Below, in pieces: positions 8,843 through 20,755 of a stretch of DNA of 64,000 bases. The notes below the pieces were generated by a model. The model was not told where the DNA came from and did no database searches. It saw only the letters and a program-made list of their open reading frames with translations. This DNA is from Nonomuraea montanisoli. Its GTDB lineage: Bacteria > Actinomycetota > Actinomycetes > Streptosporangiales > Streptosporangiaceae. Position numbers and translations under genes: made by a program. The DNA is taken from assembly GCF_013363975.1 (NCBI RefSeq), contig NZ_JABWGN010000011.1, forward strand, positions 247,588 through 311,587, in the 5' to 3' direction. Position 1 is the stretch's first letter, and each line of letters starts with the position of its first letter.

Positions 8843-9764
8843 CCTCCCAGGCGAGCACCCGGTCGCGATAGGCGCGGGCCGCCGCGCGCAGCTCCGCCTC
8901 GGGGTCCACCCCGGCCTCCTGCGCCCGCCGTACCAGGTCGAACAGCTCGTGCCCGAGACCCTGGCCGATCCCCGCGGCCAGCGCGTCCGGGGCGCCCCCG
9001 CGCCCGGCGCGCCGCAGGAGCTGGGCCGCGAGCGACAGCGCCGGCTGGCCCAGCGGCACCCCGTCCAGCACGGACGGCTCCTCGTTCCGGGCGGCCCGCT
9101 CGGCGGCCTTGATGGCCTCCCAGTTGTCGTTGACCTCGTCGGCGCTGTCGGCGCGCACCGTGCCGAAGACGTGCGGATGCCGCCGCACCAGCTTGTCGAC
9201 GATGCCGGCGGCCACGTCGTCCACGTCGAAGCCCTCGGCCACCCGCGCGTGGAACACCACCTGGAGCAGCAGGTCGCCCAGCTCCTCGCGCAGCGCCGCG
9301 TGGTCGCCCTGCTCGATGGTCTCCAGCACCTCGTACGCCTCCTCCAGGAGGTACGGCACCAGCGACTCGTGGGTCTGCTTGCGGTCCCAGGGGCACTCGG
9401 TCCGCAGCCGGTCCATCACCGCGACGAGGTCGAGCACCCGGGCGCCCGGCAGGTCGTACGAGCCGGGCACGACCTCGATCACCGGCGGCTCGTCCAGGGC
9501 GATCGCGGCGTGCCCGACCGCCCGCATGAAGTCCTCGTCGTCCTCGGCCAGCCACACCACGGTGTCCGCGACGGCCTCCCGGGCCAGCCGGGCGGCGTCG
9601 GGCTCGGCGACCGTCACCTCGATCCCGGCCTCGGCGAGGTACGGGAGCTGGGGGTGGGACGCGGAGGCCGCGAGCACGCGGCCGGAGCGCAGCGCCTGCC
9701 ACGCCTGGTGGCTGAGCAGCCCCGGGGCGACCCGGGGCGAGCTGGTGACGACGATCAGCGGCAC
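8820..9764 (-). CDS. mazG: Nucleoside triphosphate pyrophosphohydrolase MazG
   Basis: A 314-residue protein whose central part is a MazG domain: VMDRLRTECPWDRKQTHESL, then LLEEAYEVLETI and ALREELGDLLLQVVFHA, carrying the E-E-x-x-E and E-x-x-D metal ligands. A second, weaker MazG-like segment follows (RRHPHVFG, NWEAIKAAER). The N-terminal ~100 residues resemble a reduced tetrapyrrole-methylase-like domain, as in other actinobacterial MazG. It hydrolyses NTPs/dNTPs to NMP and PPi, a house-cleaning role. Start GTG 9764 is 3 nt past the SurA-like gene's stop, so mfd-surA-mazG forms an operon. Confidence 0.93.
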   Translation of the reverse strand: MPLIVVTSSPRVAPGLLSHQAWQALRSGRVLAASASHPQLPYLAEAGIEVTVAEPDAARLAREAVADTVVWLAEDDEDFMRAVGHAAIALDEPPVIEVVPGSYDLPGARVLDLVAVMDRLRTECPWDRKQTHESLVPYLLEEAYEVLETIEQGDHAALREELGDLLLQVVFHARVAEGFDVDDVAAGIVDKLVRRHPHVFGTVRADSADEVNDNWEAIKAAERAARNEEPSVLDGVPLGQPALSLAAQLLRRAGRGGAPDALAAGIGQGLGHELFDLVRRAQEAGVDPEAELRAAARAYRDRVLAWEARPSSPS

Positions 9765-9767
9765 GGG

Positions 9768-10406
9768 TTAGCCCTGCTGCTGCGCGGCGTCCTGCGTCGC
9801 GGCCTTGCCGAAGCGGCCGGCGTCGGCGAACAGGCCGGGGCTCTGCTGCGAGCGCTGCGTGTTGAGCACCCCGTACCGCGGACTGTAAGTGATCTTGATG
9901 GCCGCGGCCTCCTTCTGCACCCGCTCGCTGCCGCGCTGCTGCGCCGCCTGGTCGGTGCCGCCGCCGTACTGGGCGAGCAGCTTCTGCAGGCCCACCGAGA
10001 CGCGCATGAAGCGGCGGCCGTTGCTGGGCGCCATGCCCTGGGAGACCATGTACTGCTCGAAGCTGCCGCCCTGCTGGGTGGCGCCGGCGATCGCCTGGTC
10101 CACCTCGGCATCGGTGACGTTGACCTTGGCCTTCTCGACGAGCTGCTCGGCCTGCTCGATGTTGGCGAGCTGGTAGAGCACCACCTCGGTGGTGGAGCCG
10201 GGGATGCCGAGCGACTGGGCGCTGAGCCCGGTCTTGGCCAGCGCGGCGTCGTACTCCTTGACGTTGCGCTTGAGGTCGCCCGCCGAGATGCGCTCGTGCC
10301 CGACGACGGCCGCGGCGCCGGCCTCCAGGGGCGCGGAGCAGGCGGTCAGCGCGACGAGGCTCGCCCCTGCCGCGGCGGCGGCCACAGCCATTCGAATCGA
10401 CTTCAC
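9768..10406 (-). CDS. SurA N-terminal domain lipoprotein (chaperone-like)
   Basis: A 212-residue lipoprotein: signal peptide, then lipobox LTAC with Cys23. The mature part matches the SurA/SurA_N_3 chaperone region (VGHERISAGDLKRNVKEY, then EAEQLVEKAKVNVTDAEVDQ-type helices and YSPRYGVLN at the end). No peptidyl-prolyl isomerase domain is present. It presumably assists folding of exported proteins at the outer face of the membrane. It lies between mfd and mazG, an arrangement common in actinomycetes. Confidence 0.87.
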   Translation of the reverse strand: MKSIRMAVAAAAAGASLVALTACSAPLEAGAAAVVGHERISAGDLKRNVKEYDAALAKTGLSAQSLGIPGSTTEVVLYQLANIEQAEQLVEKAKVNVTDAEVDQAIAGATQQGGSFEQYMVSQGMAPSNGRRFMRVSVGLQKLLAQYGGGTDQAAQQRGSERVQKEAAAIKITYSPRYGVLNTQRSQQSPGLFADAGRFGKAATQDAAQQQG

Positions 10407-10435
10407 TTACGTCCCTTTCCGACAAAAACCCGGCG

Positions 10436-13924
<3,489 letters not shown>

Positions 13925-13989
13925 CAGATACGCCCACAGCCCCACGACGGCAACACGACTACCCCCGGCCGGGTCTGGTCGCGGGGGTC

Positions 13990-14424
13990 TCAGCCATCAA
14001 GGGTACTTGGCGGCGCCGTCCCCCGGTGACCGCGTATCGGGCGCGGAAGGGGCGCGTCGGCCTCGGTGACCGCGTAGCCGGGCACGGACGGCCAGCGCAC
14101 GGTCAGGACCTCCGACTCCTCCTCGGCCAGCCACGAGTGGTCCACCCCCGGCCCCCACACCACGTAGTCGCCGCGCCGCTCCAGCAGGACGCTGCGGCCG
14201 GGCAGCTCGACCCGGAACCGGCCGCTGATCAGGACGAGCAGCGCCGTGCGGCGCTCGCCGGTCACCCAGGCGGCCCGCTCATGACCGGCCGGGTGGACGC
14301 CCCACTTGATCTCGACGTCCTCGCTGTGGCGGGGGTCGCCGTACGGCTTGAAGTGCCCGAGCAGCCAGCCGGCGTCGGCCGCGCCGTCGGCTCCGGCGTT
14401 CCCCACGTACACGGATTCACCCAT
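13990..14424 (-). CDS. Small cupin-domain protein
   Basis: A 144-residue single cupin: WGVHPAGHERAAW, then VLISGRFRVELPG, DYVVWGPGVDHSWLAEEES. The two cupin motifs are recognisable with G-(x)5-H and G-P-G-V-D-H-S elements. The frame extends far upstream but ATG 14424 gives the compact domain; no Shine-Dalgarno is seen and a leaderless start is possible. It is divergent from the methyltransferase-like gene at 14491. Substrate and function cannot be told from sequence. Confidence 0.72.
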   Translation of the reverse strand: MGESVYVGNAGADGAADAGWLLGHFKPYGDPRHSEDVEIKWGVHPAGHERAAWVTGERRTALLVLISGRFRVELPGRSVLLERRGDYVVWGPGVDHSWLAEEESEVLTVRWPSVPGYAVTEADAPLPRPIRGHRGTAPPSTLDG

Positions 14425-14490
14425 GTGGGGGCAGGCTAGCCCACCACCGCGCCGGGCGCGCCGCCACCTCTGTGCACGGAGGGTCATATA

Positions 14491-15201
14491 GTGATGACTG
14501 TGAGTAGCACGTCTGACTTGCGTCCGGTCGCCGCGCCGCGCGACCTCTTCGTCCAGCGCCTGCGCGAGCAGTGGGCCGAGCAGCTCGGCCGCCGCCTCGA
14601 CGTGCTGGTCGCCGGCTGCCTGCACGACGAGCCGCGGACCCTCGGCCGGATCGAGACGCTCCTGACCGGCGTCGACGAGGACCTGCCGGCGGTCAGGGCC
14701 GCGACGGCGGCACGGGCCGACCTGTCCAGGTGCCTGCTGGGCGACCTGCGCTCGGCGCCGATCCGGCCGAGGTCGTTCGACGTCGTCCAGGTGTCGTTCC
14801 TGCTGGAGCGCATCCACCACGCCGAGCTGGTGCTCGACCGGCTGCTCCAGGCGCTGCGGCCGGGCGGGCTGGTCCTGCTGCGCATGCGCGACCGGTGCTC
14901 GGCGTACGGGCTGTGCGAGCGGCTGGCCCCGCGGTGGCTGCGCCGCCATCTGACAGGAGTCGACCTGCCGGCCGTGTACGAGCCGCTCACCTCGCGCGAC
15001 GGCATCCACGCCTTCTGCCTGAGCCGCGGGCTCATGATCACCGATGACGAGACCGCGGCGAGCGCGCCGGCGCCGACCCCGCTCGGGCGCACCGCCGTGA
15101 CGCTGGCCGACCGGCTGACCCGCGGCCGTTGCCCCGCGACGCACGACGAGATCACCATGGTCATCAGGAAGCCGCACAACCACTTCGCCCGTCTCATCTA
15201 G
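14491..15201 (+). CDS. Class I SAM methyltransferase-like protein, degenerate motif I
   Basis: A 236-residue protein with a methyltransferase-11-like core: RSFDVVQVSFLLERIHHAELVLDRLL matches motifs post-II/III and LRPGGLVLLRMRDR the strand-4/5 region. The usual glycine-rich SAM loop is replaced by DVLVAGCLHDEPRTL, so SAM binding is doubtful. GTG 14491 has GGAGGG 7 nt upstream. It lies just 5' of the sulfate-activation gene and may belong to the polysaccharide locus, but there is no direct link. Confidence 0.6.
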   Translation: MMTVSSTSDLRPVAAPRDLFVQRLREQWAEQLGRRLDVLVAGCLHDEPRTLGRIETLLTGVDEDLPAVRAATAARADLSRCLLGDLRSAPIRPRSFDVVQVSFLLERIHHAELVLDRLLQALRPGGLVLLRMRDRCSAYGLCERLAPRWLRRHLTGVDLPAVYEPLTSRDGIHAFCLSRGLMITDDETAASAPAPTPLGRTAVTLADRLTRGRCPATHDEITMVIRKPHNHFARLI

Positions 15202-15237
15202 CGACACCCGCGCGACACCCGCTAGACTCCTTTCCTA

Positions 15238-15259
15238 CCAATTCAATCGGAATAGTTGG
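15238..15259. promoter_or_regulatory. Imperfect palindrome upstream of the APS kinase gene
   Basis: CCA-ATTC-AATCG-GAAT-AG-TTGG is centred ~25 nt before the likely GTG start at 15271. It could be the operator of a sulfur-responsive regulator, but none is encoded nearby. Confidence 0.3.
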
Positions 15260-15270
15260 GATGGCGAGAC

Positions 15271-16491
15271 GTGGAGTGGACCCCCGAGGCGCGGGAGCTG
15301 GCCGACCTTGAGCTGCTGCTGTCCGGGGCGTTCGAGCCGCTGACGGGCTTCCTCGGCCACGACGACCTGCACGCGGTCCACGAGCGCGGCACCCTGGCCG
15401 ACGGCACGCCCTGGCCGGTGCCCGTCACGCTCCACCTGCCCGAGGAGGCCGCCCCGGGCGGCGAGGTCACGCTGCTCGACCCGGAGGGCGTCCCGCTCGC
15501 CGTGCTCACCGTGACCGAGCGCGGCCACGACGGCCTGGCCGCCGGTCCGGTCCGCGGTCTCGGCGCGGCCGAGCACGGGCCGTTCGCCCGGCTGCGGCGC
15601 ACGCCCGCGGAGGTCCGCGACCTGCTCGGCGACCGCCCCGCCCTCGCCGTCACGATGCGCGGGCCGCTCGACGACCTCGCTCTCACCGAGGTGACCGCCA
15701 CCGCCAAGGAGCTCGACGCGGTCGTCGTGCTCATGCCCCTGTCGTACGGCGAGCCCGGCCCCGCCGTGGTCCGCGCCGCGCTGAAGGCCAAGGACCGGCT
15801 TCCCGAGGACACCCTGGTCGTGTCCGTGCCGCTCGCGCCGCGCGAGGAGGCCGAGCTGGACCTGGAGCTGCGCGAGCACGTCGCCACGGCCTACGGCGCG
15901 GCCGAGCACCTGGCCGGTCCCGAGCCGGTCAGCATCCCGGGGCCGCCGCACCGGCGCGGGCTCGTGGTGTTCTTCACCGGCCTGTCCGGCTCCGGCAAGT
16001 CCACGATCGCGCGCGGCCTGCGCGACGGGCTGCTGGAGCTGGGCAGCCGCACCGTCACCTATCTCGACGGCGACGTGGTGCGCGCCCTGCTGTCGAAGGG
16101 CCTGACGTTCTCCAAGGCCGACCGCGACCTCAACATCCGCCGCATCGGCTTCGTCGCCGCCGAGGCCGCCCGGCACGGCGGCCTGGCCATCTGCGCGCCC
16201 ATCGCGCCCTACGCGGCCACCCGCGCGGAGGTGCGGGAGATGGTCGAGTCGGTGGGCGCCGACTTCCTCCTGGTCCACGTCGCCACCCCGCTGGAGGAGT
16301 GCGAGCGGCGTGACCGCAAGGGCCTGTACGCCAAGGCCCGCGCGGGGCTCATCCCCGAGTTCACCGGCGTCTCCGACCCCTACGAGGAGCCCGACGACGC
16401 CGACCTGGTCCTCGACACCACGCACATCTCGATCGAGGCGGCCGTCTCCCAGGTGCTGGGGGCGCTGCGGAGCGGAGGATGGGTCCGTTGA
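15271..16491 (+). CDS. cysC: APS kinase fused to a degenerate ATP-sulfurylase domain
   Basis: The C-terminal ~175 residues are a full adenylylsulfate kinase: P-loop GLSGSGKS (about 237-244), YLDGDVVRALLS, FSKADRDLNIRRIGFVA, RKGLYAKARAG and FTGVSDPYE. It phosphorylates APS to PAPS. The first ~225 residues follow the ATP-sulfurylase plan (SGAFEPLTGFLG at the PUA-like start, LPEDTLVVSVPLAPREE near the end) but lack the Q-x-R-N and H-x-x-H catalytic motifs, so this half is probably inactive. GTG 15271 (MEWTPEAREL) is preferred; TTG 15256 lies inside the palindrome. ATP sulfurylase activity is supplied by cysDN at 29.6-31.7 kb. TauE/SafE overlaps its 3' end by 13 nt. Confidence 0.88.
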   Translation: MEWTPEARELADLELLLSGAFEPLTGFLGHDDLHAVHERGTLADGTPWPVPVTLHLPEEAAPGGEVTLLDPEGVPLAVLTVTERGHDGLAAGPVRGLGAAEHGPFARLRRTPAEVRDLLGDRPALAVTMRGPLDDLALTEVTATAKELDAVVVLMPLSYGEPGPAVVRAALKAKDRLPEDTLVVSVPLAPREEAELDLELREHVATAYGAAEHLAGPEPVSIPGPPHRRGLVVFFTGLSGSGKSTIARGLRDGLLELGSRTVTYLDGDVVRALLSKGLTFSKADRDLNIRRIGFVAAEAARHGGLAICAPIAPYAATRAEVREMVESVGADFLLVHVATPLEECERRDRKGLYAKARAGLIPEFTGVSDPYEEPDDADLVLDTTHISIEAAVSQVLGALRSGGWVR

Positions 16492-17369
16492 TCGACCTTC
16501 CCCTGATCGCCGGTTCGTTTCTCGTCGCCGTCGTCGTCGGCCTGACCGGCATGGGCGGCGGCGCCCTCATGACCCCGATGATGATGCTGTTCTTCAACGT
16601 GCCGCCGCTCGCGGCGGTCTCCAGCGACCTGGTGGCCTCGGCGGCGATGAAGCCGGTCGGCAGCTTCGTCCACCTGCGGCGCGGCACGGTCAACCTGCGG
16701 CTGGTCGGCTGGCTGTGCGCGGGGTCGGTACCGGCGGCGTTCTGCGGGGTGTTCGTGGCGCGGGCGTTCGCGGTGGGCGACGGCGTGAAGTACGCGCTCG
16801 GCGTCGCGCTGCTGCTGGCCGTGGCGGGGCTGGCCGCGAAGACCCTGCTGGGCGGGCGGGGCGGCGCGGCGGAGGCGAACGAGATCGTCGTACGCCCCAT
16901 CCCGACCCTACTGGTCGGTACGGTAGGTGGCCTGATCGTCGGCGTGTCGTCGGTCGGGTCCGGCTCGCTCATCATCGTGGCGCTCATCGCGCTCTACCCC
17001 ATGCTCAAGGCCAACCAGCTCGTCGGCACCGACCTCGTGCAGGCCGTGCCCCTGGTCACCTCGGCCGCCCTCGGCCACCTGCTCTTCGGCGACTTCCAGC
17101 TCCACCTCACGGTGTCGCTGCTCATCGGCTCGATCCCCGGCGTCTACCTCGGCGCCCGGATCTCGTCCCGGGCGCCCGGCGGCCTCATCAGGGCCATGCT
17201 CGCGGTCGTGCTGCTCGCCTCCGCGCTCAAGCTGCTGAACGTCGGCAACACGCCCACCCTCTGGGCGCTGGCCGGGGCCGTCGCCGTCATCGCGGCCGGC
17301 CGGATGTGGCAGGTCAGGGCAGCGGCACGGACGTCGAGCGAAAGTGCGGATCTCGTGCGAGCGCGCTGA
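16479..17369 (+). CDS. TauE/SafE family sulfur-anion permease
   Basis: A 296-residue polytopic protein with ~8 membrane segments in two halves, each opening with the family G-x-x-G-x-G-G-type motif: VVVGLTGMGGGALMTP and VGGLIVGVSSVGSGSL. The family moves sulfite, sulfoacetate or related anions across the membrane. It overlaps the APS kinase gene by 13 nt, so it likely serves the same pathway, by bringing in sulfate or removing sulfite (inference). Its 3' end overlaps the opposite-strand GH26-like gene by 56 nt. Confidence 0.87.
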   Translation: MGPLIDLPLIAGSFLVAVVVGLTGMGGGALMTPMMMLFFNVPPLAAVSSDLVASAAMKPVGSFVHLRRGTVNLRLVGWLCAGSVPAAFCGVFVARAFAVGDGVKYALGVALLLAVAGLAAKTLLGGRGGAAEANEIVVRPIPTLLVGTVGGLIVGVSSVGSGSLIIVALIALYPMLKANQLVGTDLVQAVPLVTSAALGHLLFGDFQLHLTVSLLIGSIPGVYLGARISSRAPGGLIRAMLAVVLLASALKLLNVGNTPTLWALAGAVAVIAAGRMWQVRAAARTSSESADLVRAR

Positions 17370-18480
17370 AGGCCCGGCCGGCCTCGGGCTCGGCGTCGAA
17401 GCGGGTGTCACCGCGCGGCGCCCGCGGCGAGTCGAAGTACACCAGCGCCTTGATCTGCGGGTAGCGTCGCACCTGGGTGTGCACGGACTCGAAGAAGGCC
17501 CGCTGGAACGCCCGGTCCTCGCCCCGCAGGAACGCCCCCCACTCGGCCACCATGACGGGCTTGCCGGGGAAGCGGAGCTGCGTCCACCGGTAGAAGCCCG
17601 GCCAGCGGGGGTAGTCGGGGCGGGTCTTGTTGACCAGGCCGTCGAAGTCGCGCACCCGGTCGTCGGCGTACGGGTCCATGGCGACCCAGTCGACCACGTC
17701 GTCCCCCGGGTACAGCTCCTCGAACCACGGCTTCGACGCCCAGTTCGGCGCCCCCATGTACGTCATGACCGTGACCGCGTTGCGCACCCCCTTCTCGCGC
17801 AGCCGCAGCACCACGTGCCGGTACATCGCCGCGTAGTCGGCCGCCTCCATGCCCGAGCCGGGGCCCGGGCGCACGTCGTCCTCGGGCTCGTGGTGGATCG
17901 TCAGGAAGAACCGGTCGGGGAACACGCGCCGGATGTGCGCCGCCAGGCGGTCGATCCGGCCGTCGACGGCGCCGTCGGCGATCTCGGCCCACGTACGGTC
18001 CACCGACGGCTTCCAGTTGACCAGCAGCAGCCGGGGATGGGCCGGGTCGCGGGCCACGGCGATCTCCCGGCGGGTCGGGAACAGCTCCTTGCCCCGGTGG
18101 TAGACGTGGACCACGTCGGCCCGGGCGCCCATGCGGGTCTCCGCGCGATGCAACGCCTTGTCGACGGGGGCGCCGGTGAAGATCTCGGGCGCCACGCCCC
18201 ACCAGGCGCCGCAGGACGGGATGAGCTTGTCGGTCACCGCACAGGCGGGCGCCGCCGTGCCCGCAGGCATGGACGGGCCCCCTTTCACCCCGGCGGCCTC
18301 GTCTCTCCCGGCGGCTTCGTCTTTCCCGGCGGCGTGCGTGCCCGCGCCCGCCTGCGGGCCCACCGTCCCGCCGACGCCACCGCAACCTGTCGCGGCGGCG
18401 AGGGTCGCCACGACCAGGAGCGCCACGGTCGCGGCTGTGCGGGTGTGACCCGTTCCCGCGTTCAGCTTCGTTCTTCGCAT
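17314..18480 (-). CDS. Secreted GH26-like glycoside hydrolase lipoprotein
   Basis: The N-terminus is a lipoprotein signal (hydrophobic VALLVVATLAAATGC) followed by an Ala/Gly-rich linker. The catalytic part looks like a (beta/alpha)8 clan-A hydrolase of GH26 type: FFLTIHHEPEDD carries a candidate acid/base Glu and KPVMVAEWGAFLRG a candidate nucleophile Glu; WVAMDPYADD lies between. GH26 enzymes act on mannans and similar beta-glycans. Placed inside the polysaccharide locus, it may trim or release the polymer (inference). ATG 18480 gives a normal signal peptide; ATGs at 18492 and 18528 are possible. It is convergent with and overlaps the TauE gene. Confidence 0.75.
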   Translation of the reverse strand: MRRTKLNAGTGHTRTAATVALLVVATLAAATGCGGVGGTVGPQAGAGTHAAGKDEAAGRDEAAGVKGGPSMPAGTAAPACAVTDKLIPSCGAWWGVAPEIFTGAPVDKALHRAETRMGARADVVHVYHRGKELFPTRREIAVARDPAHPRLLLVNWKPSVDRTWAEIADGAVDGRIDRLAAHIRRVFPDRFFLTIHHEPEDDVRPGPGSGMEAADYAAMYRHVVLRLREKGVRNAVTVMTYMGAPNWASKPWFEELYPGDDVVDWVAMDPYADDRVRDFDGLVNKTRPDYPRWPGFYRWTQLRFPGKPVMVAEWGAFLRGEDRAFQRAFFESVHTQVRRYPQIKALVYFDSPRAPRGDTRFDAEPEAGRAFSALARDPHFRSTSVPLP

Positions 18481-18658
18481 TCCATGCCGCATTTCATGTG
18501 GATGGCGTGAATTGTCAGATGGCAGCACGACCGCCCGCCCCTCTCACCGGAAGACCCCCGACACGTCAAGAACTGAACCATGCCATGTGATTCTCGTGAA
18601 CGTCAGCTGGTGAAGGTGTTCCCGCTGGTGACCCCAGGTGCAAGCCCGCCATTTCGTG

Positions 18659-18670
18659 CCGAAATTTCGG
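18659..18670. promoter_or_regulatory. Perfect 12-bp palindrome upstream of polysaccharide operon
   Basis: CCGAAATTTCGG lies in the divergent region (18481-18820) between the GH26-like gene and the Wzz-like gene, in an AT-richer stretch. It is a candidate operator; no cognate regulator is identified. Confidence 0.3.
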
Positions 18671-18722
18671 TTTATGGGTGGGCAAACCACTTCCCTTAGC
18701 GCAGAAAATCTCGCGTATTCGG

Positions 18723-18750
18723 CTTGGGTGATATCCGTCCCGCCTATAGT
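18723..18750 (+). promoter_or_regulatory. Candidate promoter of the Wzz-Wzy-Wzx-sulfotransferase operon
   Basis: CTTGGG (18723-18728) and TATAGT (18745-18750) with a 16-nt spacer, about 70 nt before the ATG at 18821. TATAGT is a good -10; the -35 is weak. Confidence 0.4.
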
Positions 18751-18820
18751 GGACACACCTTCCGTCCGTGACGCACCGTCGCCGCATGGCGACGGAACGC
18801 ACACACCCCCAGGGAGCCTC

Positions 18821-20755
18821 ATGAGCCTGCCGCCGGATCTCCCGGCCCGCCGGTCCGGCGCCGACCTGGGTGACCACCTGTCTCTGCTGAGCCGACGCCG
18901 GCTGATCTTCGCCGGGTTCGTGCTGGCCGGCGGCGCGGCCGGGCTGGGGCTCATGCGGCTGACGCCGCCCGCCTACACCGCCACCACACAGGTGCTGGTC
19001 GCCGCCGTGGGCGTGCAGGAGCAGGGCAACCAGGTGACCAACCGGCAGCGCGAGCCGCTCAACCTCGACACCGAGGCGCAGGTCGCCGCCTCCGCCGTCG
19101 TCGCCGCCCGGGCCGCCCGGCTGCTGAAGACCACCGCGCTGGAGCCGGTCGAGGTGGCCGTGCCGCCCAACTCCGCCGTGCTGTCGCTGTCCGTCACCGC
19201 CGCCACCCCGGACTCGGCGGCGGCCCGGTCGCGCGCCTACGCCGAGGCGTACCTCGCCAACCGCTCGGCCACCGCGCAGGCCGCGCTGGCGCTCCAGCAG
19301 AAGGCCATGCTCGCCAAGCTCAAGCAGGTCAACACCACGCTCGCCACCGTCACCAGGGAGTTGCAGACGCTCCGCAAGGGCACCGCCGAGCACATCCTGG
19401 CGACCCATCGGCAGAGCGTGCTCAACCGGCAGGCCTACAGCCTGACGCTGAAGTACGACGCGCTGAAGACGACGACCGTGACGCCCGGCTCGGTGATCAG
19501 CGACGCCGTGCCGCCCACGGACCCGGCGTCGCCCAGCCTGCCGCTGTTCCTGGGTACGGGCCTCATGCTGGGGCTCCTGCTGGGCGCGGGGGCCGCCATG
19601 CTCCGCGACCGCCTCGACACGCGGCTGCGCACCCCTGCCGACGTCGAGCGCCTGACGGGCCTCCCGGTCCTCGCCACCCTGCCCCTCGGCGACCACGACG
19701 ACCGCGGTCAGGTCCTGAGGTCGGGCTCGGGCTCGGGCGACCCGAGTGTCGGCCGGGTAGGGGGCGCGGGGTTCGCGATCACGGGCGGAGAGGGAACGGG
19801 CTCTCCGGTCGCGGGCCTCTCGGTCGCAGGGGCGGAGGGCTCGGAATCTCCGCTCGCGGACGGGGGATGGCACAGGAGGACGCCTCATGGCGCGGGCGCG
19901 GAGGGCGCGCGACATGCGGGCACGTCCCCTGTCACGAACGCCGAGGTCGGACCCTTCACCGGACCGGCTCGTATCGCGAGCGGCGAGCACAGATCACTCA
20001 CACACGAGCACCACCGCGCGAGGGGCGAGAGCGGAGAGGGCGGGCGGCGGGCGGGCGCGGCCCGTGGAGGCGACCGGCAGGGCGGGCGGCGCACGACCGC
20101 CTGGCGCGCCGGAGCGAAGCGCGCGCGCGGCGATCGGATGGGAGGCGGGCAGGCCGGTGCGGCGTTCGCCGACGCGTTGCACGAGCTGGCCAGTGCGGCG
20201 GTCGCGGCGTGCCCGGGCAAGCGGCTGCTGGTCCGCGCCGTGCCCGCCGGCCTCGCCACGACCACGGTGACGTCCTCCCTGTCGGCGGGCACGCTGCTGT
20301 CGGTCCTGGACGGGTCCGACACGGCCGACCTGGCCCGCGCCGACGCCGCGCTGCTGATGGTGGAGCTGGGCCGGGCGACGTCCACGGAGGTGCTGGCCGC
20401 CGCACGCCACCTGGGCAGGCACCGGGTGCCCGTCATCGGCGTGGTGACGACGTACGGCGAGCCCGCGTCCCCGTCTCCCGCGCCGCCGTCCTCGCAGACC
20501 GGGCTCGGAAAGCTGGTGGCCGGTTCCAGGCGCGACCCCGCGGCGCTCACCGACGGCGGCCCCCCGACCGATCCCAACGCGACGCTCCTCCGGAACCCCA
20601 CGACCGCTGCCTCCGGCCTCACCGGCTCCCGAGGTTCCGGAACGACCGCCCCCATCCCGACCGGCTTCGGCCACCCCGGCTCGACGGGACCAGGGACACC
20701 CGGTCCCACGCGGGCCGGAGCTCGATGGCCCCGCCCTCCCGGCACCCCCTCGTGA
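18821..20755 (+). CDS. Wzz/chain-length determinant with degenerate BY-kinase-like tail
   Basis: A 644-residue polysaccharide co-polymerase. There are two membrane segments (about 28-47 and 241-261) around a periplasm-type domain with coiled-coil sequence (LALQQKAMLAKLKQVNTTLA). RLDTRLRTPADVERLTGLPV follows TM2, as in Wzz-CpsD proteins. A ~140-residue Gly/Ser/Arg-rich linker leads to a domain shaped like a tyrosine-kinase/P-loop fold (RADAALLMVELGRATSTEV, RVPVIGVVTTY) without a Walker A motif, so probably non-catalytic. ATG 18821 has AGGGAG upstream. It is first in a coupled operon of six genes ending at 26030. Confidence 0.82.
   Translation: MSLPPDLPARRSGADLGDHLSLLSRRRLIFAGFVLAGGAAGLGLMRLTPPAYTATTQVLVAAVGVQEQGNQVTNRQREPLNLDTEAQVAASAVVAARAARLLKTTALEPVEVAVPPNSAVLSLSVTAATPDSAAARSRAYAEAYLANRSATAQAALALQQKAMLAKLKQVNTTLATVTRELQTLRKGTAEHILATHRQSVLNRQAYSLTLKYDALKTTTVTPGSVISDAVPPTDPASPSLPLFLGTGLMLGLLLGAGAAMLRDRLDTRLRTPADVERLTGLPVLATLPLGDHDDRGQVLRSGSGSGDPSVGRVGGAGFAITGGEGTGSPVAGLSVAGAEGSESPLADGGWHRRTPHGAGAEGARHAGTSPVTNAEVGPFTGPARIASGEHRSLTHEHHRARGESGEGGRRAGAARGGDRQGGRRTTAWRAGAKRARGDRMGGGQAGAAFADALHELASAAVAACPGKRLLVRAVPAGLATTTVTSSLSAGTLLSVLDGSDTADLARADAALLMVELGRATSTEVLAAARHLGRHRVPVIGVVTTYGEPASPSPAPPSSQTGLGKLVAGSRRDPAALTDGGPPTDPNATLLRNPTTAASGLTGSRGSGTTAPIPTGFGHPGSTGPGTPGPTRAGARWPRPPGTPS

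Noticed and set aside
8797..10425. Second long minus-strand frame overlapping mazG and the SurA-like gene
   Set aside because: Out of frame with both recognisable proteins; Arg/Gly-rich shadow.
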